This document shows positions 35,489-43,905 of a DNA stretch of 64,000 bases, piece by piece. The stretch lies in NCBI RefSeq assembly GCF_044359855.1, contig NZ_CP132291.1, positions 2,666,001 through 2,730,000 on the forward strand. Direction: 5' to 3'. A model generated the notes under the pieces. That model was given only the letters and a program-made list of their open reading frames with translations, made no database searches and had not been told where the DNA came from. The position numbers and the translations under genes are program-made. The DNA comes from Rummeliibacillus pycnus_A. Its GTDB lineage: Bacteria; Bacillota; Bacilli; Bacillales_A; Planococcaceae. The first letter of the stretch is position 1. Every line of letters begins with the position of its first letter.

Positions 35489-35518
35489 GGACCTATCCAA
35501 TCGGATGGGTCCTTTTTT
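35489..35518 (+). terminator. Terminator after the ankyrin gene
   Basis: GGACCTATCC-AATC-GGATGGGTCC then six T. Compact and strong. Confidence 0.93.
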
Positions 35519-35523
35519 AAATA

Positions 35524-35573
35524 TTTACATTTATAGGCATTTAATGTATAGTACATTACAACAGTAATGTACT
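35524..35573 (+). promoter_or_regulatory. Promoter and operator of the GntR-ABC operon
   Basis: TTTACA (35524-35529), 16-bp spacer, TATAGT (35546-35551). A perfect 10-bp inverted repeat, AGTACATTAC-AACA-GTAATGTACT (35550-35573), begins at the -10. This is where an autorepressing YtrA-type GntR protein would bind. Confidence 0.8.
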
Positions 35574-35603
35574 AATTATCAAGAGGAAAGGAGGAGTCTT
35601 TTT

Positions 35604-35978
35604 GTGCATTTAAATAGTGATGGAACGAAGCCAATTTATGTGCAAATTGCGGATTGGATTGAAAATGAAATCATCGCAGATCATTTAAAAACAGATGATA
35701 AAGTGTATTCGCAATATCAACTAGCAGAGCTATTTAATATAAATCCAGCAACTGCTGGTAAAGGATTAAGTATTCTCTTAGAAGAACAAATTGTGTACAA
35801 AAAAAGGGGGCTTGGCATGTTCGTCACAACAGAAGCAAAGCAGGTTATTTTAGTAAAACGGAAAAATGAAGGCTTTACGAAAATGATTGACGATATTGTA
35901 TTAGAGGCAAAAAGGCTCAAAATTTCAGAAGATGAAATCATTAACTTTATAAAAAAATCTTATCGAGAGGAGTGCTGA
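35604..35978 (+). CDS. GntR-family regulator, YtrA subfamily
   Basis: 124 aa: the N-terminal winged helix (SDGTKPIYVQIADWIENEII, QYQLAELFNINPATAGKGLS) and a short helical C-terminus, the size of YtrA-type regulators, which repress their own ABC transporter operons. GTG start with AAGGAGG 9 bases upstream. It precedes the ATPase gene by 2 bases and has a perfect operator overlapping its promoter. Confidence 0.92.
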   Translation: MHLNSDGTKPIYVQIADWIENEIIADHLKTDDKVYSQYQLAELFNINPATAGKGLSILLEEQIVYKKRGLGMFVTTEAKQVILVKRKNEGFTKMIDDIVLEAKRLKISEDEIINFIKKSYREEC

Positions 35979-35980
35979 AG

Positions 35981-36877
35981 ATGACTGTGATTGAATGTTC
36001 TAATGTACAAAAAAAGTTTAAAAGAAAAGATGCATTATCGAATATTACCTTTCAGCTAGAAGAAAACAAAATTATGGGTTTAATAGGACGCAATGGTGCA
36101 GGAAAGACGACACTTTTGCAACTTTTAGCAGGTATGACAAAACCAACTTCAGGTGTGATAAAAGTATTTGGAGAAACACCTTTTAATAATTTATTTGTGT
36201 CGGCAAATTCCATTTATATTCATGATCAGATGCAATTTCCGGGATCATTTACGTTACAGGATATTTTAGAGACAGCAGCGAACTTTTACGGTAATTGGGA
36301 TGGAAATCTAGCTAACAAGCTAATATCATATTTTAGTTTGGATCCCCAAGCGTATCATAGTGACTTATCAAAAGGGATGAAAAATACCTTTAACTTTATC
36401 TTAGGCTTATCGACACATTGTGCACTAACATTATTCGATGAACCGATTAACGGGATGGATGAAGCGGTTCGAAAAGATGTTTACAGAGCACTTTTAAAAG
36501 ACTATATAGCTAATCCAAGAACCATTATTATTTCGAGTCACTTTTTAGAAGAAATGGAGCATTTACTTGAGGTTGTATTGCTCATTGATCAGGGAATAGT
36601 GGTTTTTAATAAATCGTTGGAGGAAATACAATCATTTGCATTGGCATTGCAAGGTCCAACTGATGCTATACAAAAGTGGACTGTTGGACTCGAAAAGTTA
36701 GAAGAAAAGCAAATAGCCCTTGGATATGCAAAAGTTCTTTTAAGAGCTGAAGATTGCACCTTTGATGAACGAGCATTACAACAAGAGGATATTACCATTT
36801 CATCTGTTAGTGCGAGCGAAGTGTATATGTATATGACAAATACAAGGGATGTGGGGATTGATGAACTCTTTAATTAA
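35981..36877 (+). CDS. ABC transporter ATP-binding protein (YtrB-like)
   Basis: 298 aa from the ATG at 35981 (GAGAGGAG upstream). Walker A GRNGAGKTT at about 37-45, degenerate signature LSKGMKNTF, Walker B LTLFDEPINGMD, switch His in ISSHF. A C-terminal extension of about 90 residues is typical of YtrB/BcrA-type subunits. It is the only ATPase in the operon, so it must serve both membrane proteins encoded downstream. The 3' end overlaps the next gene by 17 bases. Confidence 0.93.
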   Translation: MTVIECSNVQKKFKRKDALSNITFQLEENKIMGLIGRNGAGKTTLLQLLAGMTKPTSGVIKVFGETPFNNLFVSANSIYIHDQMQFPGSFTLQDILETAANFYGNWDGNLANKLISYFSLDPQAYHSDLSKGMKNTFNFILGLSTHCALTLFDEPINGMDEAVRKDVYRALLKDYIANPRTIIISSHFLEEMEHLLEVVLLIDQGIVVFNKSLEEIQSFALALQGPTDAIQKWTVGLEKLEEKQIALGYAKVLLRAEDCTFDERALQQEDITISSVSASEVYMYMTNTRDVGIDELFN

Positions 36878-37592
36878 TAAAAGCTTCAGGGACATCTATT
36901 CAGCGCAATTTAAGTTGAAAATCCATATGTATTTGGATATGTTACTCTATTTGGTCATTTTGCAAATTATAGCTGAAGTTTTGTTTTTTTATATAGATGG
37001 GATATTGAAGAGTGGTAGCGCTCCACTTGTAAAACTAGAATATCACGCATTTACACCAATTTTCGTTCTCTTTTTCTCGGCTATTTGGTCATTTTATATG
37101 GGGATTTTGGTAACAAAAAAGCAACAGCGGTTAGAAATGGCATCATTTATCGTTACAAGGAAAATGGAACATACCACAAATATATCTCTCTTTTTATGCT
37201 TTTCAATATTCGCTAGTCTTACAACTATGTTGTTGAACTATGTAACACGAATTGTGCTTTTACTATACAACTCAACAGGCGTTATAGATGAGTCGAATTT
37301 GCTTCATGCACCACGCGTATTTTTTGTGAGCCTGATATTCGCAATATTATGTTTATTGTTCACAAGTGCTATTGGCTATTTTCTAGGATTACTCGCCTAT
37401 AAATATAAATTTGTTTATACGCTATTTTTTGCGGCAATCTGCGCTTTCTTATTTTGGTTACAAAAACAAGATGCTGAGGTCGTATACGAAAAGTTGAACA
37501 ATCCGTCTTTGCTCTTTGGAAGTATTTGTATAGCAATTACTCTTTTGTTTGGTATCAGTACAAGATTTTCGACAGCTTTGGAGGTGCGGTAA
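36861..37592 (+). CDS. ABC transporter permease-like membrane protein 1
   Basis: 243 aa from ATG 36861, inside the end of the ATPase gene. Six hydrophobic helices. The N-terminal cytoplasmic segment SAQFKLKIHMYLDMLL is echoed in the protein at 38359 (KEQFKLKTKISLGNFM), showing the two are paralogues. No recognised Pfam-type signature, but position and topology fit the membrane half of a YtrC/D-like ABC transporter. Confidence 0.75.
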   Translation: MNSLINKSFRDIYSAQFKLKIHMYLDMLLYLVILQIIAEVLFFYIDGILKSGSAPLVKLEYHAFTPIFVLFFSAIWSFYMGILVTKKQQRLEMASFIVTRKMEHTTNISLFLCFSIFASLTTMLLNYVTRIVLLLYNSTGVIDESNLLHAPRVFFVSLIFAILCLLFTSAIGYFLGLLAYKYKFVYTLFFAAICAFLFWLQKQDAEVVYEKLNNPSLLFGSICIAITLLFGISTRFSTALEVR

Positions 37593-37593
37593 A

Positions 37594-38337
37594 GTGAGCT
37601 ATTTACTTACGATAACAATCATATTGGTAGTTGTTATATTGATCGTACCTACACTTTTAGTTCTTACTTTTGCAAAAAAATATATGAGAGGCAATCAAAA
37701 GTTTTCAAAAATATTTATTTTGATTTATAGCTGTGTGTTGCTTCTATCACCGATTGTATATTTTTTATTACCAAATAAACAAGATTTGAAAGTTCTAAGC
37801 AAAGCTGAACAGCAAACGGAAGTTCAGAAACATGAAACATTTGCGAAGGATTTAATACAAGGGAAATTAGCTAAATATAGTAAATATCATTTGGAAGATT
37901 GGTTGTTTGAAGTTAAAGGGGACAAATTGGGATTAAAACTTTTGGATGAAAATGGGCCATATCCTTATGTGCGTGTTGTTGTCGAATGGATTCAATCTGA
38001 TTCACAACAAGTATCGGCCTATCTGTACCGGGCACCGTTTATTCAATACGGACTTGACCTTACAAATAAGATACAACAGCCAACGGTTACTTGGAAAAGC
38101 AATCATTCATTATTTATTCAGAATCCAAAACCAATTAAATTAAATAATAAAATCATTACAGATAAAATCGTGGCATTTCCATTTGGGCAAAGCTTATTTG
38201 AAAATGAAAATCTAGATTATTCATCAGAATGGGAAGCAGAGCATGAGATTGATTTAAATACTTCTTATTTTCTGTATTTAAAAGTACCAAAACATATGGA
38301 TATTATCGATGAAAATAATATGCGTATTTATGATTAA
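37594..38337 (+). CDS. Membrane-anchored accessory protein 1 of the ABC operon
   Basis: 247 aa from GTG 37594 (GGAGGTG upstream). Two N-terminal transmembrane helices (about 4-25 and 40-60), then an extracytoplasmic domain of about 180 residues ending SYFLYLKVPKHMDIIDENN. The domain recurs in the protein at 39099 (VSLKVPKHIDISDPN), so this is an unnamed paralogous family. It may sense or bind the substrate. Function unknown. Confidence 0.72.
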   Translation: MSYLLTITIILVVVILIVPTLLVLTFAKKYMRGNQKFSKIFILIYSCVLLLSPIVYFLLPNKQDLKVLSKAEQQTEVQKHETFAKDLIQGKLAKYSKYHLEDWLFEVKGDKLGLKLLDENGPYPYVRVVVEWIQSDSQQVSAYLYRAPFIQYGLDLTNKIQQPTVTWKSNHSLFIQNPKPIKLNNKIITDKIVAFPFGQSLFENENLDYSSEWEAEHEIDLNTSYFLYLKVPKHMDIIDENNMRIYD

Positions 38338-38358
38338 TCGAGAGAAGGGAGAAAGCGG

Positions 38359-39102
38359 ATGGAATTAGTGAAGCCTTCGAAAGTAAGTCTATTGAAAGAG
38401 CAATTTAAGTTGAAAACGAAAATATCATTAGGTAATTTCATGCAATTAGCTATAATTGAAATTATCATGCTGTTGCTCTCGTTGTTTAATAATGTAGGAG
38501 AGTTTATGGAAGACGAAATAGGCATGATGAGAGTTGGATTACATGTATCGTCACAGTTTGGAACATTTTTCGTTAGTTTAATTTGGATTTTTGCCATTGC
38601 CATTCAGATGCCAGGTAAAGAACAAAGAAAAATTTCTAATAGTTTTGTTAGTAGTAGTACTAGCCATGTTCTAACAGATTTAATGCTCGTAGGGATATTT
38701 AGTTTTGTGATTGCTATTACAGTTCTGACTACGAATTATCTAAGTGCTATGATATTAAACTTATTTTTTAATAGAGACTTTATCGTTGGATATATAATTG
38801 GCAATGCACCAATAGTATTCTTGGCTAACTTATTAACGATGGCAATTGTTGCTCTAGCAGTCGGCTCGTTTGCATATGTTATGGGTGTATTGAATCAAAT
38901 TTCAAAGTTATCGTTAACAGGTGTGGCTATCGTATTAGTAGTTATATTTAAAGGTTTCATAATTTCAATTATAGAAAGAGTTATTAATGCTACGTGGCAA
39001 ATATCAAGTGTAATATTATTCAATGTTCCATTTTTAGTAGTGGCGATTATATCCATATATGTAGCGTGTTTTCTAAGTAATAAACTGGAGGTGAAAGAAT
39101 GA
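38359..39102 (+). CDS. ABC transporter permease-like membrane protein 2
   Basis: 247 aa with about six helices, paralogous to the protein at 36861 (shared FKLK motif followed by the first helix and similar spacing). GGGAG upstream of the ATG. The stop overlaps the next gene by 4 bases. With protein 1 it may form a heterodimeric membrane channel energised by the single ATPase. Confidence 0.75.
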   Translation: MELVKPSKVSLLKEQFKLKTKISLGNFMQLAIIEIIMLLLSLFNNVGEFMEDEIGMMRVGLHVSSQFGTFFVSLIWIFAIAIQMPGKEQRKISNSFVSSSTSHVLTDLMLVGIFSFVIAITVLTTNYLSAMILNLFFNRDFIVGYIIGNAPIVFLANLLTMAIVALAVGSFAYVMGVLNQISKLSLTGVAIVLVVIFKGFIISIIERVINATWQISSVILFNVPFLVVAIISIYVACFLSNKLEVKE

Positions 39103-39800
39103 CTACTTTATTGTCATCATTCATTTTCCTTGCCATATTCTTTTTGATTATATTTGTAGTAAGGAAGATACTTCGAACGGAGCAATGGAAGCCAAAACAT
39201 ATGAAAATAATATTGACTATTTACGGCATTCTGTTAATTGTTGCAACTCTCTATGTTTGCTTTATGAAAAACGATGTAAATATAATGGACGATTCAGAGA
39301 AAGCAAAAATTGAGAATGAAAACGAAGATTTTAGTATCCGTGCAGAACGACATCAGCTAAAGGGAAAAGATGAGGCTTTCTATGTAAAATCATTTAAACA
39401 AGATATAAAAGGAAATCGATTATTTTTAACTGCTAATACTTCAAATGACAATATAAATGTTTATGTAGAACGAGTGGATAGTAGTAGCTATATAGTTGAA
39501 GGTGAAGTGTATCATTCAAATGCCTATTATAAGTCACTTAACTTGAATGATGAAATGCCTTATGTAAAAGTAGATTGGCAATTTCCACATACATTAAGAT
39601 TTACAGAACCGCAAATTGCCGAAAAGACGTATTCAGTTGTGACAGATGTAGTGATGCCATTTCCATTCAACCCTGAGAGTTTTAAGGGAGATACTAAAAC
39701 CAATTCAAGTATATTTAATGCACAAACAGTTGTCTCATTAAAAGTACCAAAACATATAGACATTAGCGATCCTAATCATTTAATATGGAAAGCTGAATAA
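39099..39800 (+). CDS. Membrane-anchored accessory protein 2 of the ABC operon
   Basis: 233 aa: two N-terminal helices (about 4-22 and 36-55), extracytoplasmic domain with VVMPFPFNPESFKGDT, and a C-terminus resembling accessory protein 1 (IVAFPFGQSLFENENL there). Last gene of the operon. The permease plus accessory order is the same in both pairs, which points to duplication of a two-gene block. Confidence 0.72.
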   Translation: MTTLLSSFIFLAIFFLIIFVVRKILRTEQWKPKHMKIILTIYGILLIVATLYVCFMKNDVNIMDDSEKAKIENENEDFSIRAERHQLKGKDEAFYVKSFKQDIKGNRLFLTANTSNDNINVYVERVDSSSYIVEGEVYHSNAYYKSLNLNDEMPYVKVDWQFPHTLRFTEPQIAEKTYSVVTDVVMPFPFNPESFKGDTKTNSSIFNAQTVVSLKVPKHIDISDPNHLIWKAE

Positions 39801-39949
39801 GTGCAAAAAACGATAAAAATAGTTCATAAAATAAAGTAATAGTGAAAAATTCTCTAGTCGCATGTCACAATTATTGATAGAATAAGCATAATGATTTTAG
39901 TAATATTCAATTTGGTCTGAAATTTGAAAAGGGGGCCCTTTAAAAGGAC

Positions 39950-41263
39950 ATGAAGGAACATGAGAATTGGCCTTTACCATCTGTGTCATTCAATGAGCAT
40001 GATACAAAGAATGACCATGAAAATTTACAAATTATACTAAATGTCGAAAAAATAAAAGAACAATATAAACAAGATGCCGAAAATAGAATACCTCAACATT
40101 TCTCTGCTAATAAGCGTATGAAAGTGCAAGCACTTACAAAGGAAGAGATTGAATTGAATGGTTTGCCAAAGGAAATCTTTTGGAAAATGGTCGAATTTAA
40201 TGTGAGTGCAAGAGGTGGGGTATCTTTTGAAAGAATTGCCGCTATTAGTGAACATATTAACTTTTTAGCTTCTGAATATAGTACGTATAAAGCACGGATT
40301 CATCGTGATTTTGAAGGTCAAGAAAAGGAACAACAGCTTAAGAAATTAAATGCCATTTTAGGTCGTGGCTTTGAACGCCTTTCAAATGCTTATGTTGAAA
40401 CAGTGGGTACTTTCTTTGAGCGAAATGAGATCAATAGTGAAAAAGAGTTAATGAGAAAGTCAATTTCTGCTCTTTATGAACGTAAAATAAAGCAATATGA
40501 GCAATTTATCAGTATTTATCCTGATTATGCTTACATTAAAGGAACAAAAGACGAATGGCTTGAAAGAGATTCATACTTTATGGGGGACATTCTCCGTTTG
40601 GTGGTATCTAAGGTCTATTCTCAATGTATTTTATTACCTGAGTATTTATATACTCCTAATGATTTAGCAGCTGCAGGAGCTTTCTATCAGTCTGCGCATA
40701 AATGGCTTATTAATCAAAAATCAACGGCTGTTAGCGAGGAACAGCTTGGCGTAGAGCTAGGTTATCTAGGTATGAAATTAGAGGTTCTATCATGTAAAGA
40801 GGATCTGTCTCAAAATTTGAAAGAAAAACTAGGCAGAGTCTATCAATCATTTACTTCTTATAAAATTGAAGATATTAATAAACGTCAAGAAGAATCCAAA
40901 CACTATCCATATACACGTCTAAATAAGAAATATGCGAAATTGGATGAGAAGGTTGTTTTGAATTGGGCAACTATTATGCGAAGCCATATTCAAGAGGAAA
41001 ATGTTGAATCTGTTTTTCTAGAAGTTTTGCCAGCTGCATTCGCAGAATTCCAGAAAAAAGTAGAAGCTGGTAGCCTACTTGAACGTTATCAGGAGCAAAA
41101 TGATTGGGATGAGTTTTATGAGAATGCAGAGTCTATCACTTATCCTGCAGGTAAACCCGATGCTTTTCATTTCAGTACAATGATTGAAGACTGGAATCGT
41201 TTTATCGAAAAAATCGCGGTGCAGCCATCGATGATATTCACCTCTGGAAAAATATTCGAATGA
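39950..41263 (+). CDS. Conserved hypothetical protein, 437 aa
   Basis: Not recognised. Soluble, charged, mainly helical by composition, with no signal peptide or membrane segment. Features include ERIAAISEHINFLASEYSTY (about 100-120), NAILGRGFERLSNAYVETVG, and a tryptophan-containing tail (YQEQNDWDEFYENAES). The assigned ATG has only a poor ribosome binding site (AAAAGG very close; a G-rich tract 14 bases away), so the start is uncertain. It is flanked by a 149-base gap with the odd G-run GGGGGCCC and a terminator after it, so it is probably monocistronic. Confidence 0.7.
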   Translation: MKEHENWPLPSVSFNEHDTKNDHENLQIILNVEKIKEQYKQDAENRIPQHFSANKRMKVQALTKEEIELNGLPKEIFWKMVEFNVSARGGVSFERIAAISEHINFLASEYSTYKARIHRDFEGQEKEQQLKKLNAILGRGFERLSNAYVETVGTFFERNEINSEKELMRKSISALYERKIKQYEQFISIYPDYAYIKGTKDEWLERDSYFMGDILRLVVSKVYSQCILLPEYLYTPNDLAAAGAFYQSAHKWLINQKSTAVSEEQLGVELGYLGMKLEVLSCKEDLSQNLKEKLGRVYQSFTSYKIEDINKRQEESKHYPYTRLNKKYAKLDEKVVLNWATIMRSHIQEENVESVFLEVLPAAFAEFQKKVEAGSLLERYQEQNDWDEFYENAESITYPAGKPDAFHFSTMIEDWNRFIEKIAVQPSMIFTSGKIFE

Positions 41264-41274
41264 TCTATTAATAT

Positions 41275-41309
41275 ACTGTGGGTACCAACTATGTATCCAC
41301 AGTTTTTCT
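41275..41309 (+). terminator. Terminator after the 437-aa protein
   Basis: CTGTGGGTA and TATCCACAG form the stem, followed by TTTTTCT. Confidence 0.85.
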
Positions 41310-41431
41310 ATTAATAAGCAAATAATAATACGTTATAAGAAGAACTTATCCTATTTAAATAGGTCGTGCATTCAGCGAGTCTCTTCTGCCTGTTAATTGG
41401 GGATAAACTATACATAAAGTCGGGTGTAGAG

Positions 41432-42169
41432 ATGGAATTTGTTGTTTTTATGATCATTGGATTCTTAGGTAATTTTGTCGGCGTACTATGTGGCGGTGGA
41501 GGTCTGATTACATTACCAACAATGTTGCTAATGGGGTTACCTGCGCATTCTGCAATCGGGGCAAATAAAGTTTCAAATACCGTTAGTTCTTTTACAAGTT
41601 TTCTTGTTATTTTCAAAGAAAAAGAGATTACGTTAAAAGAAACGTTTACGGTTCTTGTGATGTGTTTAATAGGAGGGGCACTTGGTGGAGTCACCGCTTC
41701 CCTCTTAAGCGATAGCACATTAACGATGATTGCCATTATTTTACTTGCCTTCGCATTTGTCACTTCATTTTTTAGTAAAAATGATTTTGAAGGACATGCA
41801 TTATTTAAGCCCAATAAAATAACGGTGCCTTCATTGTTAGGGATTAGTATGTATGATGGTATGTTCGGACCGGGGAGTGGCACACTACAAATGTATTTAT
41901 ATGCACATGAAAAGATTGCCTATATTCGTGCTGTTGGACTTTCCAGGGTCGGCGTATTTGCAGGTTGCTTCGGTTCAGCAATTTCCTACATTGCCACAGG
42001 AAAGATTATGTGGGGATTAACGATCGCTTTAATGATTGGCTCAACAATCGGAGCACAAGTAGCAGTAAGGGTTGCACGAAAGCTGGATACGAAATATGTG
42101 AATCCATTATTAAGAATGATTACGCTTATTCTAATAGTTCAAATTGTAATCAGTTATTTTAGAGGGTAA
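41432..42169 (+). CDS. TSUP (TauE/SafE/YfcA) sulfite/sulfur-compound exporter family protein
   Basis: 245 aa from the ATG at 41432, the normal length of the family. The open frame continues further left to 41366 but that part is polar and lacks the first helix. The N-terminal GFLGNFVGVLCGGGGLITLP and the second-half GMFGPGSGTLQMYLY are the duplicated TSUP motifs. Eight helices expected. It transports anions such as sulfite or organosulfonates, with no evidence here for which. Confidence 0.88.
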   Translation: MEFVVFMIIGFLGNFVGVLCGGGGLITLPTMLLMGLPAHSAIGANKVSNTVSSFTSFLVIFKEKEITLKETFTVLVMCLIGGALGGVTASLLSDSTLTMIAIILLAFAFVTSFFSKNDFEGHALFKPNKITVPSLLGISMYDGMFGPGSGTLQMYLYAHEKIAYIRAVGLSRVGVFAGCFGSAISYIATGKIMWGLTIALMIGSTIGAQVAVRVARKLDTKYVNPLLRMITLILIVQIVISYFRG

Positions 42170-42175
42170 ATGGTA

Positions 42176-42213
42176 AAAGGACGATTCCACAATTGATTGG
42201 AAACGTCCTTTTG
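42176..42213. terminator. Bidirectional terminator between TSUP and AlaX genes
   Basis: AAAGGACGATTCCA pairs with TTGGAAACGTCCTTTT. It serves both converging genes. Confidence 0.88.
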
Positions 42214-42215
42214 TA

Positions 42216-43406
42216 TTATACTAACACTTTTGTCATCTTCTCAAGCAATTGTTCAGCGGAAATAGTAACCTCACCGCCACCTTGGACAAAGGTATCATTG
42301 CCGCCCCCCTTACCGTTGATGACTGGTAATACAGTGTTTGCTATTTCCTTCATGCTACCAATATGTGCAGCTTCCCCTTTTGCTGCCACAAATTGTAGTT
42401 TATCAGCTTGCTTTGAAACGAATAGTGCAGTGCTTGCTTCATCTGTTGCTATAATTGCGCGTGCTAGTTGTTGTAACTCCTGAACAGAGCGGGAAGTAAA
42501 TGTTTTACAAATAAGATTCGCATCGGATTCTTGTAATAACTCTTTTGCTTCAAAAGTTAGCAATTGATTATTGGCATCTGCTAAGGCCTTTTCAAGTTCC
42601 TTTTGCGTTTGTAATAGCTTTGTTACGGCTTGTGCTGTTTTTTCTTCAGGTACATTTGAAAGACGAGCTGCTTCAGATAATTCTTTTTTACGCCAATGTA
42701 GTTCATGAAGTACACGTCCTCCACAAACAAAATGCACACGTGTTTTTTTCTTTTGCTTTTCTGTCGCTAAAATTTTAATGGCTTGAACTTGTCCGGTAGA
42801 AGTAGGGTGAGTGCCTCCACAACCGTTATAATCGTAATCTGGAATAATAACAAGACGAATTTCTCCAGTAACGGAGACAGCTTTTCGCAAATTATAATTT
42901 AACATCTCTTCTTCTGTTACCCATTTTGTTACGATTGGACGATTTTCTAAAATAATGTCATTGGCTCTTTTTTCTACTGCAGCCAGTTCTTCATCTGAAA
43001 TTTTCGCATGATCAATATCAATCGTCACTGTTTCTGTCCCAAGATGAAAGCTTACCGTAGGATAGTTGAAAAGCTCAACAAAAGCTGCCGTTAAAATATG
43101 TTGGCCAGCATGTTGTTGCATATGATCGAAGCGACGTTGCCAATCAAGCACACCATGAACTTCTGTCGTATTATCTGGCAAAAACTTAGTTACATAATGT
43201 CGAATCTCACTATCAATTTTCTCCACATCTATTACTTCCACTGCATTTAACATACCTGTATCATACGGTTGTCCACCACCAGTGGGGTAAAAAGCAGTAT
43301 TGTCTAATACGATATATTTTCTTCCTTCTTCATCCTCTTTTTGAGTTTGAACACTTGCATTAAATTCTTTCATCATGACATCTTGATAATAGAAAAGTTC
43401 TTGCAT
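42216..43406 (-). CDS. Alanyl-tRNA editing protein (AlaX-L)
   Basis: 396 aa from ATG 43406 (GGGAG upstream; the frame runs 13 codons further without a site). It hydrolyses Ser-tRNA(Ala)/Gly-tRNA(Ala). The N-terminal part corresponds to the AlaRS tail of the synthetase (AFYPTGGGQPYDTG), the editing domain carries the zinc ligands in HMQQHAGQHIL and GCGGTHP, and a C-terminal DHHA1 domain ends NGKGGGNDTFVQGGG. It is a stand-alone trans-editing factor without the catalytic AlaRS core. Confidence 0.92.
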   Translation of the reverse strand: MQELFYYQDVMMKEFNASVQTQKEDEEGRKYIVLDNTAFYPTGGGQPYDTGMLNAVEVIDVEKIDSEIRHYVTKFLPDNTTEVHGVLDWQRRFDHMQQHAGQHILTAAFVELFNYPTVSFHLGTETVTIDIDHAKISDEELAAVEKRANDIILENRPIVTKWVTEEEMLNYNLRKAVSVTGEIRLVIIPDYDYNGCGGTHPTSTGQVQAIKILATEKQKKKTRVHFVCGGRVLHELHWRKKELSEAARLSNVPEEKTAQAVTKLLQTQKELEKALADANNQLLTFEAKELLQESDANLICKTFTSRSVQELQQLARAIIATDEASTALFVSKQADKLQFVAAKGEAAHIGSMKEIANTVLPVINGKGGGNDTFVQGGGEVTISAEQLLEKMTKVLV

Positions 43407-43509
43407 TTTTCCACGCTCCCTTATGTTATCGCCTATTTTTAACATAAAACTTTACTAATTGCCAATTTCCTATATTATAAAGTAGTGAAAGATAAAAGGA
43501 GCGATTTTA

Positions 43510-43800
43510 TTGGATATTTTAGCATATACAATGGAAGAAATTTTAGATCCAACTAATATTATTGAAGGTCAACGTTTCGAATTTCTGTTAGATATTAATG
43601 TAGATGAAGACGATGAACTTTATACAGAAGGTGGAATTGAAATTCGTGCGATTGTTGCAAAAAAAGATGACGAACTTGCATTAGCTAATTACTTTATCAC
43701 TGCAAAAGCAAGCGGAAAATTATTAGACTTTGCATTAGAAGATGATGAAGAAGAAATGATTTTAACTTTTTGTAAAGAACGTATTGCTGCAGGAGAATAG
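43510..43800 (+). CDS. Small acidic conserved protein, 96 aa
   Basis: TTG start with AAAGGAG 8 bases upstream. Very acidic (NVDEDDELYTEGG, EDDEEEMI), no membrane segment or cysteine motif apart from one Cys. Resembles small Bacillales proteins of unknown function (possibly the DUF6509 group, from memory, unverified). Divergent from alaX. Confidence 0.65.
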   Translation: MDILAYTMEEILDPTNIIEGQRFEFLLDINVDEDDELYTEGGIEIRAIVAKKDDELALANYFITAKASGKLLDFALEDDEEEMILTFCKERIAAGE

Positions 43801-43827
43801 AAAAACGGCCTGTAATATGCTTTGTCT

Positions 43828-43874
43828 AATAGACATTCGGGAATACTTAAGTGTAGGATTTCTGGATGTCTATT
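43828..43874. repeat. Long imperfect inverted repeat upstream of the VanZ gene
   Basis: AATAGACAT at 43828-43836 is complementary to ATGTCTATT at 43866-43874. The inner arms also pair, meeting around ACTTAAGT. No T run follows on either strand, so it is not a standard terminator. It sits in the leader of the VanZ-RDD gene. Confidence 0.6.
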
Positions 43875-43905
43875 TCCGTTCAAATTAAAAAAGGAGTTGA
43901 AAGAA

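Noticed and set aside
41311..41883. 190-codon open frame on the minus strand
   Set aside because: Antisense to the TSUP gene and composed of its reversed hydrophobic codons. No ribosome site or family resemblance.
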